Assembly: GCF_038096175.1 (NCBI RefSeq)
Contig: NZ_CP151099.1
Location: 5,496,001-5,560,000 of the forward strand
Direction: 5' to 3'
Source: Nostoc sp. UHCC 0302
GTDB lineage: Bacteria; Cyanobacteriota; Cyanobacteriia; Cyanobacteriales; Nostocaceae
DNA length: 64,000 bases
The notes under the pieces were generated by a model. The model did not search any database and was not told the DNA's origin. It saw only the letters and a program-made list of their open reading frames with translations. The position numbers were made by a program, and so were the translations under genes. Shown here piece after piece: positions 38,960-48,158 of this stretch. Each line of letters begins with the position of its first letter. The stretch's first letter is position 1.

Positions 38960-39391
38960 ATGGACGAGTTTATGGAAACTGCTATTCAAGAAGCAAAACA
39001 AGGCAGACAAGAAGGTGGAATTCCCATCGGTTCGGTTCTCATCAAGGATGGTAAAATTCTCGGCAGAGGACACAATAAACGTGTGCAAGACGGTGATCCT
39101 ATTACCCACGCTGAAATTGATTGTCTCCGTAATGCAGGTAGAATCGGCAGTTACAGAGGTACAACAATCTATTCAACCTTAATGCCGTGTTACTTGTGCG
39201 CTGGGGCAGTTGTGCAATTTGGCATTAAAAAAGTCATCGTTGGAGAATCCAGAACCTTTCCTGGTGCTAAAAACTTTATGGTATCCCACGGTGTAGAAGT
39301 AATAGATTTAAATCTTGACGAATGCGAACAAATGATGAGTGAGTTTATTGAAACCAATCCTGAACTCTGGAATGAGGATATTGGTAAGTAG
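38960..39391 (+). CDS. Cytosine/nucleoside deaminase (CDA-fold)
   Basis: This 143-residue protein has the zinc site of the cytidine deaminase superfamily: HAEID (His and the catalytic Glu, about residues 51-55) and MPCYLC (two Cys, about 75-80). The C-terminal part, with EFIETNPELWNEDIG, strongly resembles fungal cytosine deaminase (FCY1-like), which converts cytosine to uracil. A ribosome site supports the start. It is divergent from nucleoside hydrolase, which could supply free cytosine; ribokinase lies downstream on the other strand. Confidence 0.88.
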   Translation: MDEFMETAIQEAKQGRQEGGIPIGSVLIKDGKILGRGHNKRVQDGDPITHAEIDCLRNAGRIGSYRGTTIYSTLMPCYLCAGAVVQFGIKKVIVGESRTFPGAKNFMVSHGVEVIDLNLDECEQMMSEFIETNPELWNEDIGK

Positions 39392-39394
39392 TTA

Positions 39395-39422
39395 TTGGGC
39401 ATGGGGCATTGGGCATTGGGCA
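39395..39422. repeat. Four tandem heptamers (STRR)
   Basis: TTGGGCA, TGGGGCA, TTGGGCA, TTGGGCA follow directly after the deaminase stop codon. Such tandem heptamers are typical of heterocystous cyanobacteria. Confidence 0.85.
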
Positions 39423-39480
39423 AGAATCAATAGTTCTTCTTTCTCTGTGTTTTGCTTGCTCCCTCATCTTTGTCACTCCC

Positions 39481-39540
39481 TGCACAGACGCGTAGACGCT
39501 CGAAGAGCGGCTTCTCGTAAGAGTATAATCGCGTCTCTAC
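39481..39540. repeat. Dispersed repeat, copy 1
   Basis: The block contains ACAGACGCGTAGACGC, GCGGCTTCTCGTAAGAG and TATAATCGCGTCTCTAC. A second copy with the same parts lies at about 58625-58684. The ends GACGCG and CGCGTC are inverted. Confidence 0.85.
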
Positions 39541-39542
39541 CC

Positions 39543-40463
39543 CTACTCCCTTTCCTTGAGAAATTCATCAAAGGTAAACCTATCTGGTAAAGAAGTTTGT
39601 GCGCCTGATTTTGTTGCTGTTAAAGCACCCGCTGCCGCACCCCAAACAACTGCCTGATGTAAAGAAAGTCCTTCAAAAAGTGCCGCTGCTAAACCGCCAT
39701 TGAAAGCATCACCAGCGGCAACAGTGTCAATGGCATCAACAGGGAACGCAGGTACAAAAAACTTTTCTTCAGCAGTGGCACAAAAAACACCTTTAGCACC
39801 TAGTTTGACAATCACACACTTTACACCCCGCTGCAATAAAACCGCAGCAGCTTTTGCCGCAGTCTCTTCTCCATCCACAGTAAAACCTACTAACTGCCCG
39901 GTCTCAACTTCATTCGGTGTAATAATATCTACCAATGAGTAAAGTTCATTAGGTAAATTAGGCTGTGCAGGTGCTGGGTCAAAAATCACTTTTACTCCTG
40001 CTTTTTGTGCTGCTTGGGCTGCTGCAACCACAGCAGCAATAGGGATTTCCAGTTGTAAAAGTAATGCTGTAGCTTCTGGTAACAAGTCAGACAATTGTTC
40101 TACATCCTCTTGATTGACTTGCCCATTTGCACCAGGAATGACAATAATTTGATTTTCACCTCTGTCATCGACAGCGATCATCGCCACTCCAGAACTGACA
40201 GTTTCATCGATAGAAACATTTTCAGTCTCTACACCAGAGTTGTGCAAATTGTATAGTAATTCTGACGCAAAACTGTCTGTACCTACACGCCCTACCATCT
40301 GAGTTGGAATTCCCAAACGTGCCAGTGCTACGGCTTGATTTGCTCCTTTACCTCCCGGTATTTGAAAAAACTCCTCTCCTGTCAGTGTTTCTCCTGCAAC
40401 TGGTAACCGAGATGTTGTGGCTACCAAGTCCATATTAATGCTGCCAAAAACAACAATACTCAT
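39543..40463 (-). CDS. rbsK: Ribokinase
   Basis: This 306-residue protein is a PfkB-family sugar kinase. Ribokinase features are FGSINMDLV at the start, GGKGANQAVALARLG (about residues 34-48), the ATP-site region VKLGAKGVF and the catalytic stretch TVAAGDAFNGGLAAAL (about 246-261; the Asp is the base). It phosphorylates ribose to ribose 5-phosphate. Ribose from the nearby nucleoside hydrolase would be a natural substrate. The two minus-strand genes are separated by the plus-strand deaminase gene, so they are not one transcript. Confidence 0.92.
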   Translation of the reverse strand: MSIVVFGSINMDLVATTSRLPVAGETLTGEEFFQIPGGKGANQAVALARLGIPTQMVGRVGTDSFASELLYNLHNSGVETENVSIDETVSSGVAMIAVDDRGENQIIVIPGANGQVNQEDVEQLSDLLPEATALLLQLEIPIAAVVAAAQAAQKAGVKVIFDPAPAQPNLPNELYSLVDIITPNEVETGQLVGFTVDGEETAAKAAAVLLQRGVKCVIVKLGAKGVFCATAEEKFFVPAFPVDAIDTVAAGDAFNGGLAAALFEGLSLHQAVVWGAAAGALTATKSGAQTSLPDRFTFDEFLKERE

Positions 40464-40640
40464 GATATTAATTTGTGTTGAGCTTAAATTTAGAAAATTA
40501 TAAATCTCTAAAAAATTTAGTATTAGAACATTTTCCTATTGAGTAAACACTATATTTTTATATTTACGCTAGACATGACTAAATATTTTGTATGTTAGTG
40601 GAAAGCCTGGCTTTAAACCATCCTTGCAGACATAAGAAAT

Positions 40641-42182
40641 ATGCAAAAGACAGATGTAATTGTCATTGGTAGCGGTATTGGTGGTTTAAGCTGTGCTGCA
40701 CTATTGGCACGCTATGGCTTTGATGTCATAGTTTGCGAAAGCCACTCTATTCCTGGTGGTGCTGCCCATGCTTTTGAGCGCAATGGTTTCAAATTTGACT
40801 CTGGGCCATCTCTTTACTCTGGACTTTCCTATAGTCCCTCTGCCAACCCCTTGCGGCAAGTACTAGACGCCATCGGCTCTGAGCTACCATGCGCCACATA
40901 CAATACTTGGGGCTGCTGTCTACCAGAAGGTAATTTTGATACCTCGGTTGGTGCTGAGCAATTTTATGAAGTACTGATGAAATTCGGCGGTGATGATGCT
41001 GTGAGCGAGTGGCAACAACTTCAGCGCGTGATGGAACCATTAGCTCGTGCAGCAACTGCCATACCGTCAGCAGCATTGCGTTTTGATTTAGGTGCAGCTA
41101 GAACTGTCAGCCGATTTGCCCCTTCTATGGCAAGACACGCGTTAAATATCAGCAAGCTGACGGGGCCTTTTAGCCGGATTATGGATGGTGTTGTTAAAGA
41201 CCCATTTACACGCAACTGGCTGGATATGTTGTGCTTTCTGCTTTCTGGACTGCCAGCAGATGGCACGAGTGCCGCAGAAGTAGCTTTTATGTTTGCCGAT
41301 TGGTATCGGCCAGGAGTGGTGCTTGATTACCCTGTTGGTGGTAGTGGTGCTTTAGTTGACGCCCTTGTACAAGGACTACAACGACACGGTGGGCAGTTGA
41401 TATTAAATGCTCATGTGGAGCAAGTACTTGTAGAAGATAACCGCGCGGTGGGTGTGCGTTTACGTGATGGTAAAGAAATGCGATCGCGTCGAGCAGTTGT
41501 TTCTAATGCATCAGTTTGGGATACGCTAAAACTACTGCCAGAAAAGGCTGTACCAAAACAATTTCGTACGAAACGGCAGGCGACACCCGAATGCGATAGC
41601 TTTATGCATCTGCATTTAGGCGTTGATGCCCAAGGGTTACCTTCAAACTTGGCGTGTCATTATATTGTTGTAAATAACTGGGAAATGGGCGTGACAGCAC
41701 CTCAGAATCTTGTGCTGATTTCAATTCCTTCAATTCTCGATTCGTCCTTAGCGCCACCAGGCAAGTATGTGATGCACATATATACGCCTGGTAATGAACC
41801 CTATACTCTCTGGCAGGGAATGGACAGAAAAAGCCAAGAGTATGCTGAACAAAAGCGATCGCGTACAGAAGTAATGTGGCAAGCTTTAGAGCGGATTATT
41901 CCAGATATTCGCTCTCGTTGCGAAGTTACACTTGTTGGCACACCCCTAACGCACGAGCATTTTCTGCGTCGTCACCGAGGTTCTTATGGCCCAGCGATTC
42001 CGGCAGGAGTTGGTATGTTTCCTGGCCCTAGTACACCCTTACCTGGACTGCTATGTTGTGGAGACTCCACATTTCCCGGTATTGGTTTACCAGCAGTCGC
42101 CGCCAGTGGGATGATTGCTGCCAACACACTTGCGCCCGTTAGCAAGCATTTAGCCATGCTTGGGGATATCAAGTGCATTTAA
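40641..42182 (+). CDS. FAD-dependent oxidoreductase, phytoene desaturase / carotenoid isomerase family
   Basis: This 513-residue protein starts with the dinucleotide-binding motif VIGSGIGGLSCAALLARYG, followed by ESHSIPGGAAHAF and FDSGPSLYSG, typical of the CrtI/CrtO/CrtH group. The C-terminal FAD stretch LLCCGDSTFPGIGLPAVAASG is intact. The family desaturates, isomerises or oxidises carotenoids at membranes. It is near CrtH in length, but the sequence is not close enough for me to name the reaction. Its 3' end overlaps the convergent PEP-CTERM gene by 14 bp. Confidence 0.88.
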   Translation: MQKTDVIVIGSGIGGLSCAALLARYGFDVIVCESHSIPGGAAHAFERNGFKFDSGPSLYSGLSYSPSANPLRQVLDAIGSELPCATYNTWGCCLPEGNFDTSVGAEQFYEVLMKFGGDDAVSEWQQLQRVMEPLARAATAIPSAALRFDLGAARTVSRFAPSMARHALNISKLTGPFSRIMDGVVKDPFTRNWLDMLCFLLSGLPADGTSAAEVAFMFADWYRPGVVLDYPVGGSGALVDALVQGLQRHGGQLILNAHVEQVLVEDNRAVGVRLRDGKEMRSRRAVVSNASVWDTLKLLPEKAVPKQFRTKRQATPECDSFMHLHLGVDAQGLPSNLACHYIVVNNWEMGVTAPQNLVLISIPSILDSSLAPPGKYVMHIYTPGNEPYTLWQGMDRKSQEYAEQKRSRTEVMWQALERIIPDIRSRCEVTLVGTPLTHEHFLRRHRGSYGPAIPAGVGMFPGPSTPLPGLLCCGDSTFPGIGLPAVAASGMIAANTLAPVSKHLAMLGDIKCI

Positions 42183-42852
42183 CTTTTCTAGTGTAAAATC
42201 TAACTGCCAATACAGCCGCACCTGCTGCCAAAGTTGCTAATACACTGTCAGGTTCAGGTACAACAGCAACTTTAGCAGTTATTTGTGCATTTCCAGCAAA
42301 CAAACCTGCTAAGTTAGGTTTGCCAAGTACACCAGCAAACTCTGGAGAAATCAGTAATTGAACATTAGCGAGGGTTAGAGTTAAATTTTTGCTGTCAAGT
42401 GCTGTAGATTCTGGCGCACTCAAATCAAACAAAATTGTATTTAAAGAAACTGTGTCTCTTAAGACAAGCCCGCTAGCACCTGACACAGTACGTCCTGGCT
42501 CAATTCCAATTGAAAAGTTACCAACAGTAATTTGGTCATTAAAGGTAACAGTACCAGTATGCTCAACTGTACCTGAGAGCGGGGTAAAACCACCCTCGTC
42601 GCTGAATGTGAAATTGGAGCCTGAAGTGATGTTGAAGCCTACCAAATAATCGCTGGGAACTGGCGTGACTGTATCATTAGTGCCTGTAATATTTAACCCA
42701 ATACCTTTAAGAATCTGCTTGTGGTCACGGTCAATGCTGGTGACTCCAGACTTTACCTGATAAATAGTTGCAGCTTCTACCCTTATGGGTGCAATTGATA
42801 AAAAAGCTGCTGTCGTATATCCAATAATTGCGGAAAACTGAGAAAAACGCAT
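42169..42852 (-). CDS. PEP-CTERM sorting domain protein
   Basis: This 227-residue protein has a signal peptide (FSAIIGYTTAAFLSIAPIRVEA) and the C-terminal sorting signal VPEPDSVLATLAAGAAVLAV followed by basic residues (RFYTRKVK). Proteins of this type are exported and processed by exosortase. The middle is beta-rich with no recognised domain. The stop overlaps the convergent oxidoreductase stop region. Confidence 0.88.
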   Translation of the reverse strand: MRFSQFSAIIGYTTAAFLSIAPIRVEAATIYQVKSGVTSIDRDHKQILKGIGLNITGTNDTVTPVPSDYLVGFNITSGSNFTFSDEGGFTPLSGTVEHTGTVTFNDQITVGNFSIGIEPGRTVSGASGLVLRDTVSLNTILFDLSAPESTALDSKNLTLTLANVQLLISPEFAGVLGKPNLAGLFAGNAQITAKVAVVPEPDSVLATLAAGAAVLAVRFYTRKVKCT

Positions 42853-43810
42853 AGATCCTCCTTGTCTTTAGTGACTTATTATATATATTTTCAAAAGTCA
42901 TTTTGTTTAAAGATTGTATTTAGATTTAGCTAAATTATAAAACTTATAATTAATCTAAATTTTTAGTATTATATGTTAATCAATGTATTTGTAATGCTTT
43001 TTATTTAAATATTTTTTTCAAAATCAACTTGAGTTTTGCTTAGGTAACTAAATGGTTATTGCTAATTTAAGAAAACTTTAAAAAGCTTGTAAATACAGGA
43101 TTACTGAGTATATAAAATCATGCAAACGTTTATTTTGCGGCTAAAAAGCGTATATATTAGCCTCAAAGTTTTTAATATTTTATAGATAATTTTAATAGAT
43201 TATCATACTTGTATAAAGGTCATATAAAGAAAGGCAAATTCAATGTAAAATTTTGGCTATTTCCACTGAGCATTTTTCTTTAAAAAACAGAGTTTTCTAT
43301 TTTAAAGTTTATATCAAGTAAAGACAAAGTTAATCTGAAAAGTTGATTTAGTAGTTACAAATATCAAGTTAATTGATCTGATAAAATAAACAGCATTAAT
43401 CAGGTTAGGTTGTATCTTATATAGTTTATAGTTAAAAAATAAATTTGTTTAATTTACCTCTAGGTTTTCTAGCTTAAGACAAGGTTGTAAGTGGCGTCGA
43501 ATTGCCCATAATTAAGTTAAAACTCTAGGAAATCAAGATAATGAACGCGAATTTTCCATCACAATGTACCTGCATTGCAGATTTATCAGTTACTAGAGGG
43601 TTTGTATATCTAGTGTGGAGTCTTGCCGATTTTTACCAATCTTCCCCAAATAACATAAATTTCCCATTTTCTAGCAGAAAGCTTCAAAATTGGTCAAATA
43701 CCGATGATTTACTCATTTTGTGCTTGGATGAGCAAGCAGATTAAAAATTGACAGGCGGCTGCCGAAAAGATATACCATATCAGAGTCGTTTATACGCAAG
43801 TTTTTGTCCT
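42853..43810. other. Long AT-rich intergenic region
   Basis: This region of nearly 1 kb is strongly AT-rich. One 67-codon frame (43541-43744) is present but not convincing. It should hold the promoters of the minus-strand PEP-CTERM gene and the plus-strand ccbP gene. No hairpin or repeat was recognised. Confidence 0.4.
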
Positions 43811-44191
43811 ATGCCTAGTATTGAACCTGATGAAAACCGAGAGCATCGTATAAAAACAGAGATAATCGTCGATGCTGATGATGATAAAGAAGAACGGGCG
43901 ATGGGTTGGTATTACTACCTCGACGATACTTTGAATTTCCCCTTTATGGCGAAGTGGACGAAAAAGGGACGAAAATCAGCTGCTGAGGAGAAAGATGTTG
44001 AAGTACTGGGAATGGCTCCAGATGATGAATGCTTAAAAGATATGTTTGTGGAAGTGGTTTATCCGAATGGCAAGGATGAAGATGTGTTTTCTGCAAAACT
44101 ATCTGATATAAAAGCAATTGATGCTGATGATGAAACCCAAGAAGCACTGGCAGATTGGGAATATTGGCTTGCTAGAGGATACAAGTTCTAA
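43811..44191 (+). CDS. ccbP: CcbP-type calcium-binding protein
   Basis: With the start at 43811 the protein has 126 residues beginning MPSIEPDENREHRIKTEIIV. It is very acidic, with AMGWYYYLDDTLNFPF and EALADWEYWLARGYKF, and matches CcbP, the small calcium-binding protein of heterocystous cyanobacteria. CcbP holds calcium in vegetative cells and negatively affects heterocyst differentiation. A longer frame from a TTG at 43748 adds 21 residues without family similarity, so the shorter start is preferred. No clear ribosome site is seen. Confidence 0.85.
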   Translation: MPSIEPDENREHRIKTEIIVDADDDKEERAMGWYYYLDDTLNFPFMAKWTKKGRKSAAEEKDVEVLGMAPDDECLKDMFVEVVYPNGKDEDVFSAKLSDIKAIDADDETQEALADWEYWLARGYKF

Positions 44192-44358
44192 CAAGAAGGC
44201 AGGGGATAGTCTCTATGAACTTCCTACACTACTAAATATCAACAAAGCATAAGGGGATACAGGATAACTACCTGTGACTCAAAACTCAGCACTTTCAAAT
44301 CAGGAGAAAAAAGTTCTTTCCTGTAATTATGCCGACCTAGTTAAAAGCTGATTTAATT

Positions 44359-44919
44359 TTAGGATAAATGCCGAATAATACGGCAGGGATTGCCAGCTGC
44401 AACGACGTTTTCAGGTATATCTTTGACTACTACACTGCCAGCACCAATAGTCGTGCCATCTCCAATTGTCACTCCTGGACAAATAATAGCACCGCCACCA
44501 ATCCAGACATTATTACCAATTTTTATTGGAGCAGCTAATTCTCTACCGGAAAGTCGAATTTCTGGCTCTAGAGGATGATAGGCAGTGTAAATCTGTACGT
44601 AAGGGGCGCACAAGACATTTTCGCCAATCTCAACTTTATTGCAGTCTAAAATCACGCAGCCATAGTTCATATATAACCCATTGCCAGCATAAATATTGCT
44701 GCCATAGTCACAGTGAAAGGGTGGGACAATTATTATTTTCTGCCCTATTTTTCCGAATAATTCTTGTAAAATTTGCTGCCGCTGCTCTTGCTGTTCAACA
44801 GTTGTAGAATTGTATCTTCTTAAAAGACGGCTGGCCTGCTGACTTTCGGCAGTCAATTCAGGGTCTTCTGCAAGATATAACTCCCCTGCAAGCATTTTCT
44901 GTTTTTCTGTTTTTTCCAT
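44359..44919 (-). CDS. Sugar O-acetyltransferase (maltose acetyltransferase family)
   Basis: This 186-residue protein has the Mac domain at the N-terminus (EKQKMLAGELYLAEDPELTAE) and a left-handed beta-helix of hexapeptide repeats (IGNNVWIGGGAIICPGVTIG, IGAGSVVVKDIP). The catalytic histidine is in YTAYHPLEP (about residue 115), and the end AAGNPCRIIR is typical. The family transfers acetyl from acetyl-CoA to sugars such as maltose, galactosides or Nod factors; the substrate here is unknown. Confidence 0.92.
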   Translation of the reverse strand: MEKTEKQKMLAGELYLAEDPELTAESQQASRLLRRYNSTTVEQQEQRQQILQELFGKIGQKIIIVPPFHCDYGSNIYAGNGLYMNYGCVILDCNKVEIGENVLCAPYVQIYTAYHPLEPEIRLSGRELAAPIKIGNNVWIGGGAIICPGVTIGDGTTIGAGSVVVKDIPENVVAAGNPCRIIRHLS

Positions 44920-45060
44920 AAAAGTTTGTTATGTATGCAATTAAATAAAATTATGATTATTTTAATTAATTGAACTATGCTACTCCCTACTCTCTGTAGC
45001 AACCTGTGCCTTTGCCACATCCATGAGATTAGGCTATCAAAAGAATAAAATACTCATTAA

Positions 45061-46341
45061 CTAAAATATAGTGTATCTAGCTTTTCCCTGTTGCTTGGCT
45101 CGATACATAGCGATATCAGCATCTCGAATCAGGGCTGCTGGGTCTTCATAGCGACTACAACTTAATGCAATACCAATGCTGGCTGTAGTAAATATCAGAT
45201 GTCCTTTGAGGTTTAGTGGTATTTTTAAAGCATCTTGAATACGTTTAGCAACGTTGGTAGGATCGTTAACATCTTTAATATCTTCTAAAAGAACCGTAAA
45301 CTCGTCGCCACCAAATCGTGCTACAGTATCGCCACTACGTAAACATGACTCTAAGCGTCTGGCAACCTCTATTAAAAAATCATCGCCTATTATATGACCG
45401 AAGCGATCGTTAATTTGCTTAAAGCCATCTAAGTCTACAAACAAAACTGCAAAATAATAATCGCTTCTACGTTTGCTACGTTCAAATGCTTGCCTCAAAC
45501 GATCCAGAAATAAAACGCGATTTGGTAATTCCGTCAGCCCATCATAAAAAGCATTGCGGAGCAGTTGCGCCTCTGTCTGCTTGCGTTTGGATATTTCTTG
45601 AAAAACTAAAACTGTGCCAGTAATATTACCATTATTGTCCTTGATAGGGGCAACATGATCTTCTATAGGGATTTTTGTGCCATCTTTAGCAATCAGCATA
45701 CAGTTTTCCTGTAGATTTAAAGCCTCACCCCCTTCCATTACGGATCTAGCTAAATTTTTGATCGCTTCTTCCACATTTTTATCAACCAAGCTAACAACTT
45801 CGACTAAATCTTTGCCAAACGCTTCATCTTGCTTCCAACCTGTAAGCTTTTCTGCTACCGGATTCATCATTTGAATACAACCATTTGTGTATGTAGCAAT
45901 TACTGCACAACCCATACTGTTGATAATTGCTGCCAACTTCTGTTTCTCTTCTTGTAATTTCTTTTCGAGTTGGTGTTTGTACAGAGCCATTTCAACAGCA
46001 ATGTATAAGTCTCTTTCAATAAATGGTTTGGTAATGTAGCTAAAAGGCTCACTGAGACGGTGTTTATGTAAATATGTATATTCGGAATGTTCTGTTAGAT
46101 ATAAAACAGGCACACGGAAATGGTTGCGGATAATATCTGCTACTTGTTCACCATCAATTTCACCAGCTAAACATATATCAATCAATACTAAATGTGGACT
46201 AGTTTCTGCTACCTTTTTTATTGCTTCTTCGCCTGAATTCGTGATTTCTGGAACAGAATAACCTAGCCTCTGTAAGCTTTTTCTAATATTTGAGGCTTGG
46301 ATTTTCTCATCCTCAACAACTAGGATTTTGCGTGCCAGCAT
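45061..46341 (-). CDS. Response regulator with PAS and GGDEF domains (diguanylate cyclase)
   Basis: This 426-residue protein has a receiver domain (about 1-125; acidic pair in VVEDEK, phosphoacceptor Asp in LVLIDICL, Lys in ITKPF), a PAS domain (about 135-255; AVIATYTNGCIQMMNPVAEK) and a GGDEF domain (about 260-426). The active-site loop reads ARFGGDEFTVLL, and RSGD five residues before it is an intact inhibitory I-site. It should make cyclic di-GMP under phosphorelay control, with product inhibition. No EAL domain and no cognate kinase gene are adjacent. Confidence 0.94.
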   Translation of the reverse strand: MLARKILVVEDEKIQASNIRKSLQRLGYSVPEITNSGEEAIKKVAETSPHLVLIDICLAGEIDGEQVADIIRNHFRVPVLYLTEHSEYTYLHKHRLSEPFSYITKPFIERDLYIAVEMALYKHQLEKKLQEEKQKLAAIINSMGCAVIATYTNGCIQMMNPVAEKLTGWKQDEAFGKDLVEVVSLVDKNVEEAIKNLARSVMEGGEALNLQENCMLIAKDGTKIPIEDHVAPIKDNNGNITGTVLVFQEISKRKQTEAQLLRNAFYDGLTELPNRVLFLDRLRQAFERSKRRSDYYFAVLFVDLDGFKQINDRFGHIIGDDFLIEVARRLESCLRSGDTVARFGGDEFTVLLEDIKDVNDPTNVAKRIQDALKIPLNLKGHLIFTTASIGIALSCSRYEDPAALIRDADIAMYRAKQQGKARYTIF

Positions 46342-47725
46342 ATTAAAATTGCCTGTTTGCTAAGGTTCAGATACTGTTATCAGTGACTATTCAGTCTGAA
46401 AGTCAATAATATTATCATAATCAATCTCTAACTAGATATCCTCTTGCTTAACTAAAATACTGAGTAGTTATTAACTTGTTATGTTATTTGCTGACTGTAT
46501 CCTCTTCGTTTGTTAAAGCATATTTGATAATTATAGACGGTTACTATCAAGTTACTAATTACCATATAAGTTACTTATAAAGTAAAGCTAAGTTTCTGGG
46601 CAGATGAAATAATTCTTTTCATTACTAGTTCAATAATCACGTAAATTGATTCAATATCAAGCCTCTGACAATGAGTTAATTAAATTACATTAATAAAATA
46701 AGTATTTGCATATAAATTTAAGAGTAAGTGCTGCTGGCATTGGCTAAAATTAGTGACAGTTAGAGTATTTTTAGGTATAAATTTTAATTCACTACTTAAA
46801 AAAAACAATGCGGCTTGTAATTGTAATAAAGAATAACTGATGCTAATTATCCTAAATTGAAATACAAATGGAATGCTTAGTAGGGACATATAGCGATATC
46901 CTACCACCCACGTCTATGTATATGTAGCTGCCTTTTACAGAATAAATATAATACTATTTTGATGGTATAAGAAAACTAGTTATTTAGTATAAAGAGTGCA
47001 TAACATAAGTGAACAAGTATAAATAAACGCTAATATAAATCATATGGTTAATGATGAAAAACCATTTTATCTTAAGTTTTAAACTATGACCTAGCTAGGA
47101 TGTGATAAATATGTTTATTTATAACCAGTTAATTAGAAACTATTTATGGCTCATGGTTAATAGTCAGTTAGAAATTCCATATTTGGAAAATGTGCAACTT
47201 AAACATACATCAGCAGATAAGTTGATTTTTATAGCTTTTTGAGAACGAGCGTTTGGTGGGGAGAAAATAGTAAGTTAATGTATTTCCTATGGATTTGGAA
47301 GATAAGCAATCACAGAAAAAATCTTATTTATCCGATACTTCCAGTCTGTAGGTAAATTTCCTTTCCCCCCCACTTGTTTATAGGTAGGTTTTGGAGGAAA
47401 AGTACTAGTAGTCTGTTAAATAAAAATCGATAAATATACGCTGTCTGTAGTAGGCGCTTCAACGCTAAAGTGCGTACTACAAACCTATCAAATCAAACTT
47501 TACAGAATACTAGTACTGTTAGGCAGAATTAAAAAGCTTCGAAGGGAAACTTTTCAGCAATTTTGAATGGTATCTTTATTTGCACCGTTGTGTACTAGTA
47601 CCGCTACGCGGAATTCGTAACGATGCTCCGCCCCGCTGCACTAACGTAATTCGTAATTACGTTTTCACAAAGGTTTCAGGCATTCTCAATGGATGGTTTA
47701 TTTACACCGTGCTGTACTAGTGTCT
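46342..47725. other. Long intergenic region, AT-rich with repeats at the right end
   Basis: No gene is supported in about 1.4 kb. The left part (46342-47400) is plain AT-rich sequence. The right part has repeated ACTAGT-containing units, listed separately. The promoter of the GGDEF regulator should be at the left end. Confidence 0.45.
47404..47722. repeat. Repeat block with ACTAGT motifs, a hairpin and two diverged 50-bp copies
   Basis: ACTAGT occurs near 47405, 47510, 47595 and 47716. The 50-base stretch at about 47550-47600 (with TTTATTTGCACCG and TGTACTAGT) recurs in diverged form at about 47673-47722 (TTTATTTACACCG, TGTACTAGT). An imperfect hairpin lies at about 47446-47482 (TGTAGTAGGCGCTT against AAGTGCGTACTACA). 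The block ends beside the folB stop codon. Confidence 0.65.
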
Positions 47726-48094
47726 TCAAAGATCAGACTTAGTTCTAGTCACTTCAATGCTAATTTTGCCGCCAAAGTCTGGAATGGGTGCAGCGGGTTT
47801 GCTCAAAGTGACTTGGACTTGTGTGATGCGATCGCTTTCTTGGAGAATAGAATCTGCGATCGTGCTGACTAACCGTTCCACCAACACAAACTTGGATGTC
47901 TTTACCAAATGTTGCACCAAGCTAATGACACTGCGATAATCTAGAGTGTCTTCAATTGCGTCAGTCTTGGCAGCAGTAGAGATATCGAGCCACAACTTCA
48001 CATCGACCTCAAACCATTGTCCAAGTACCTTTTCTTCAGGCAGATACCCAGTATAGCCATAGCAGCGAATTCCCGTAACATGAATAAAGTCCAT
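47726..48094 (-). CDS. folB: Dihydroneopterin aldolase
   Basis: This 122-residue protein has the usual length and motifs of FolB: the start DFIHVTGIRCYGYTGYLPEE (Tyr and catalytic Glu region), DTLDYRSVISLV and VLVERLVSTIAD, then the late stretch TQVQVTLSKPAAPIP with the conserved Lys. It cleaves dihydroneopterin to hydroxymethyldihydropterin and glycolaldehyde in folate synthesis. It is divergent from menD, with about 64 bp between starts. Confidence 0.94.
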   Translation of the reverse strand: MDFIHVTGIRCYGYTGYLPEEKVLGQWFEVDVKLWLDISTAAKTDAIEDTLDYRSVISLVQHLVKTSKFVLVERLVSTIADSILQESDRITQVQVTLSKPAAPIPDFGGKISIEVTRTKSDL

Positions 48095-48158
48095 AAGAGT
48101 TTGAAAGCGAATTTTGCATTTTGGATTTTAAGATTGTCTTATAGCTCTATTGGATTTG

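Noticed and set aside
38945-39109. N-terminal extension of the nucleoside hydrolase by 55 residues
   Set aside because: The extension lies antisense to the well-supported deaminase gene and lacks family similarity; the calcium-binding motif follows the internal ATG directly.
43541-43744. 67-codon frame upstream of ccbP
   Set aside because: An AGGA-like site precedes it, but the protein has no recognisable features and lies in an AT-rich gap. Support is too weak.
43748-43810. TTG start adding 21 residues to CcbP
   Set aside because: The added residues have no family similarity, while the ATG at 43811 gives the usual CcbP start.
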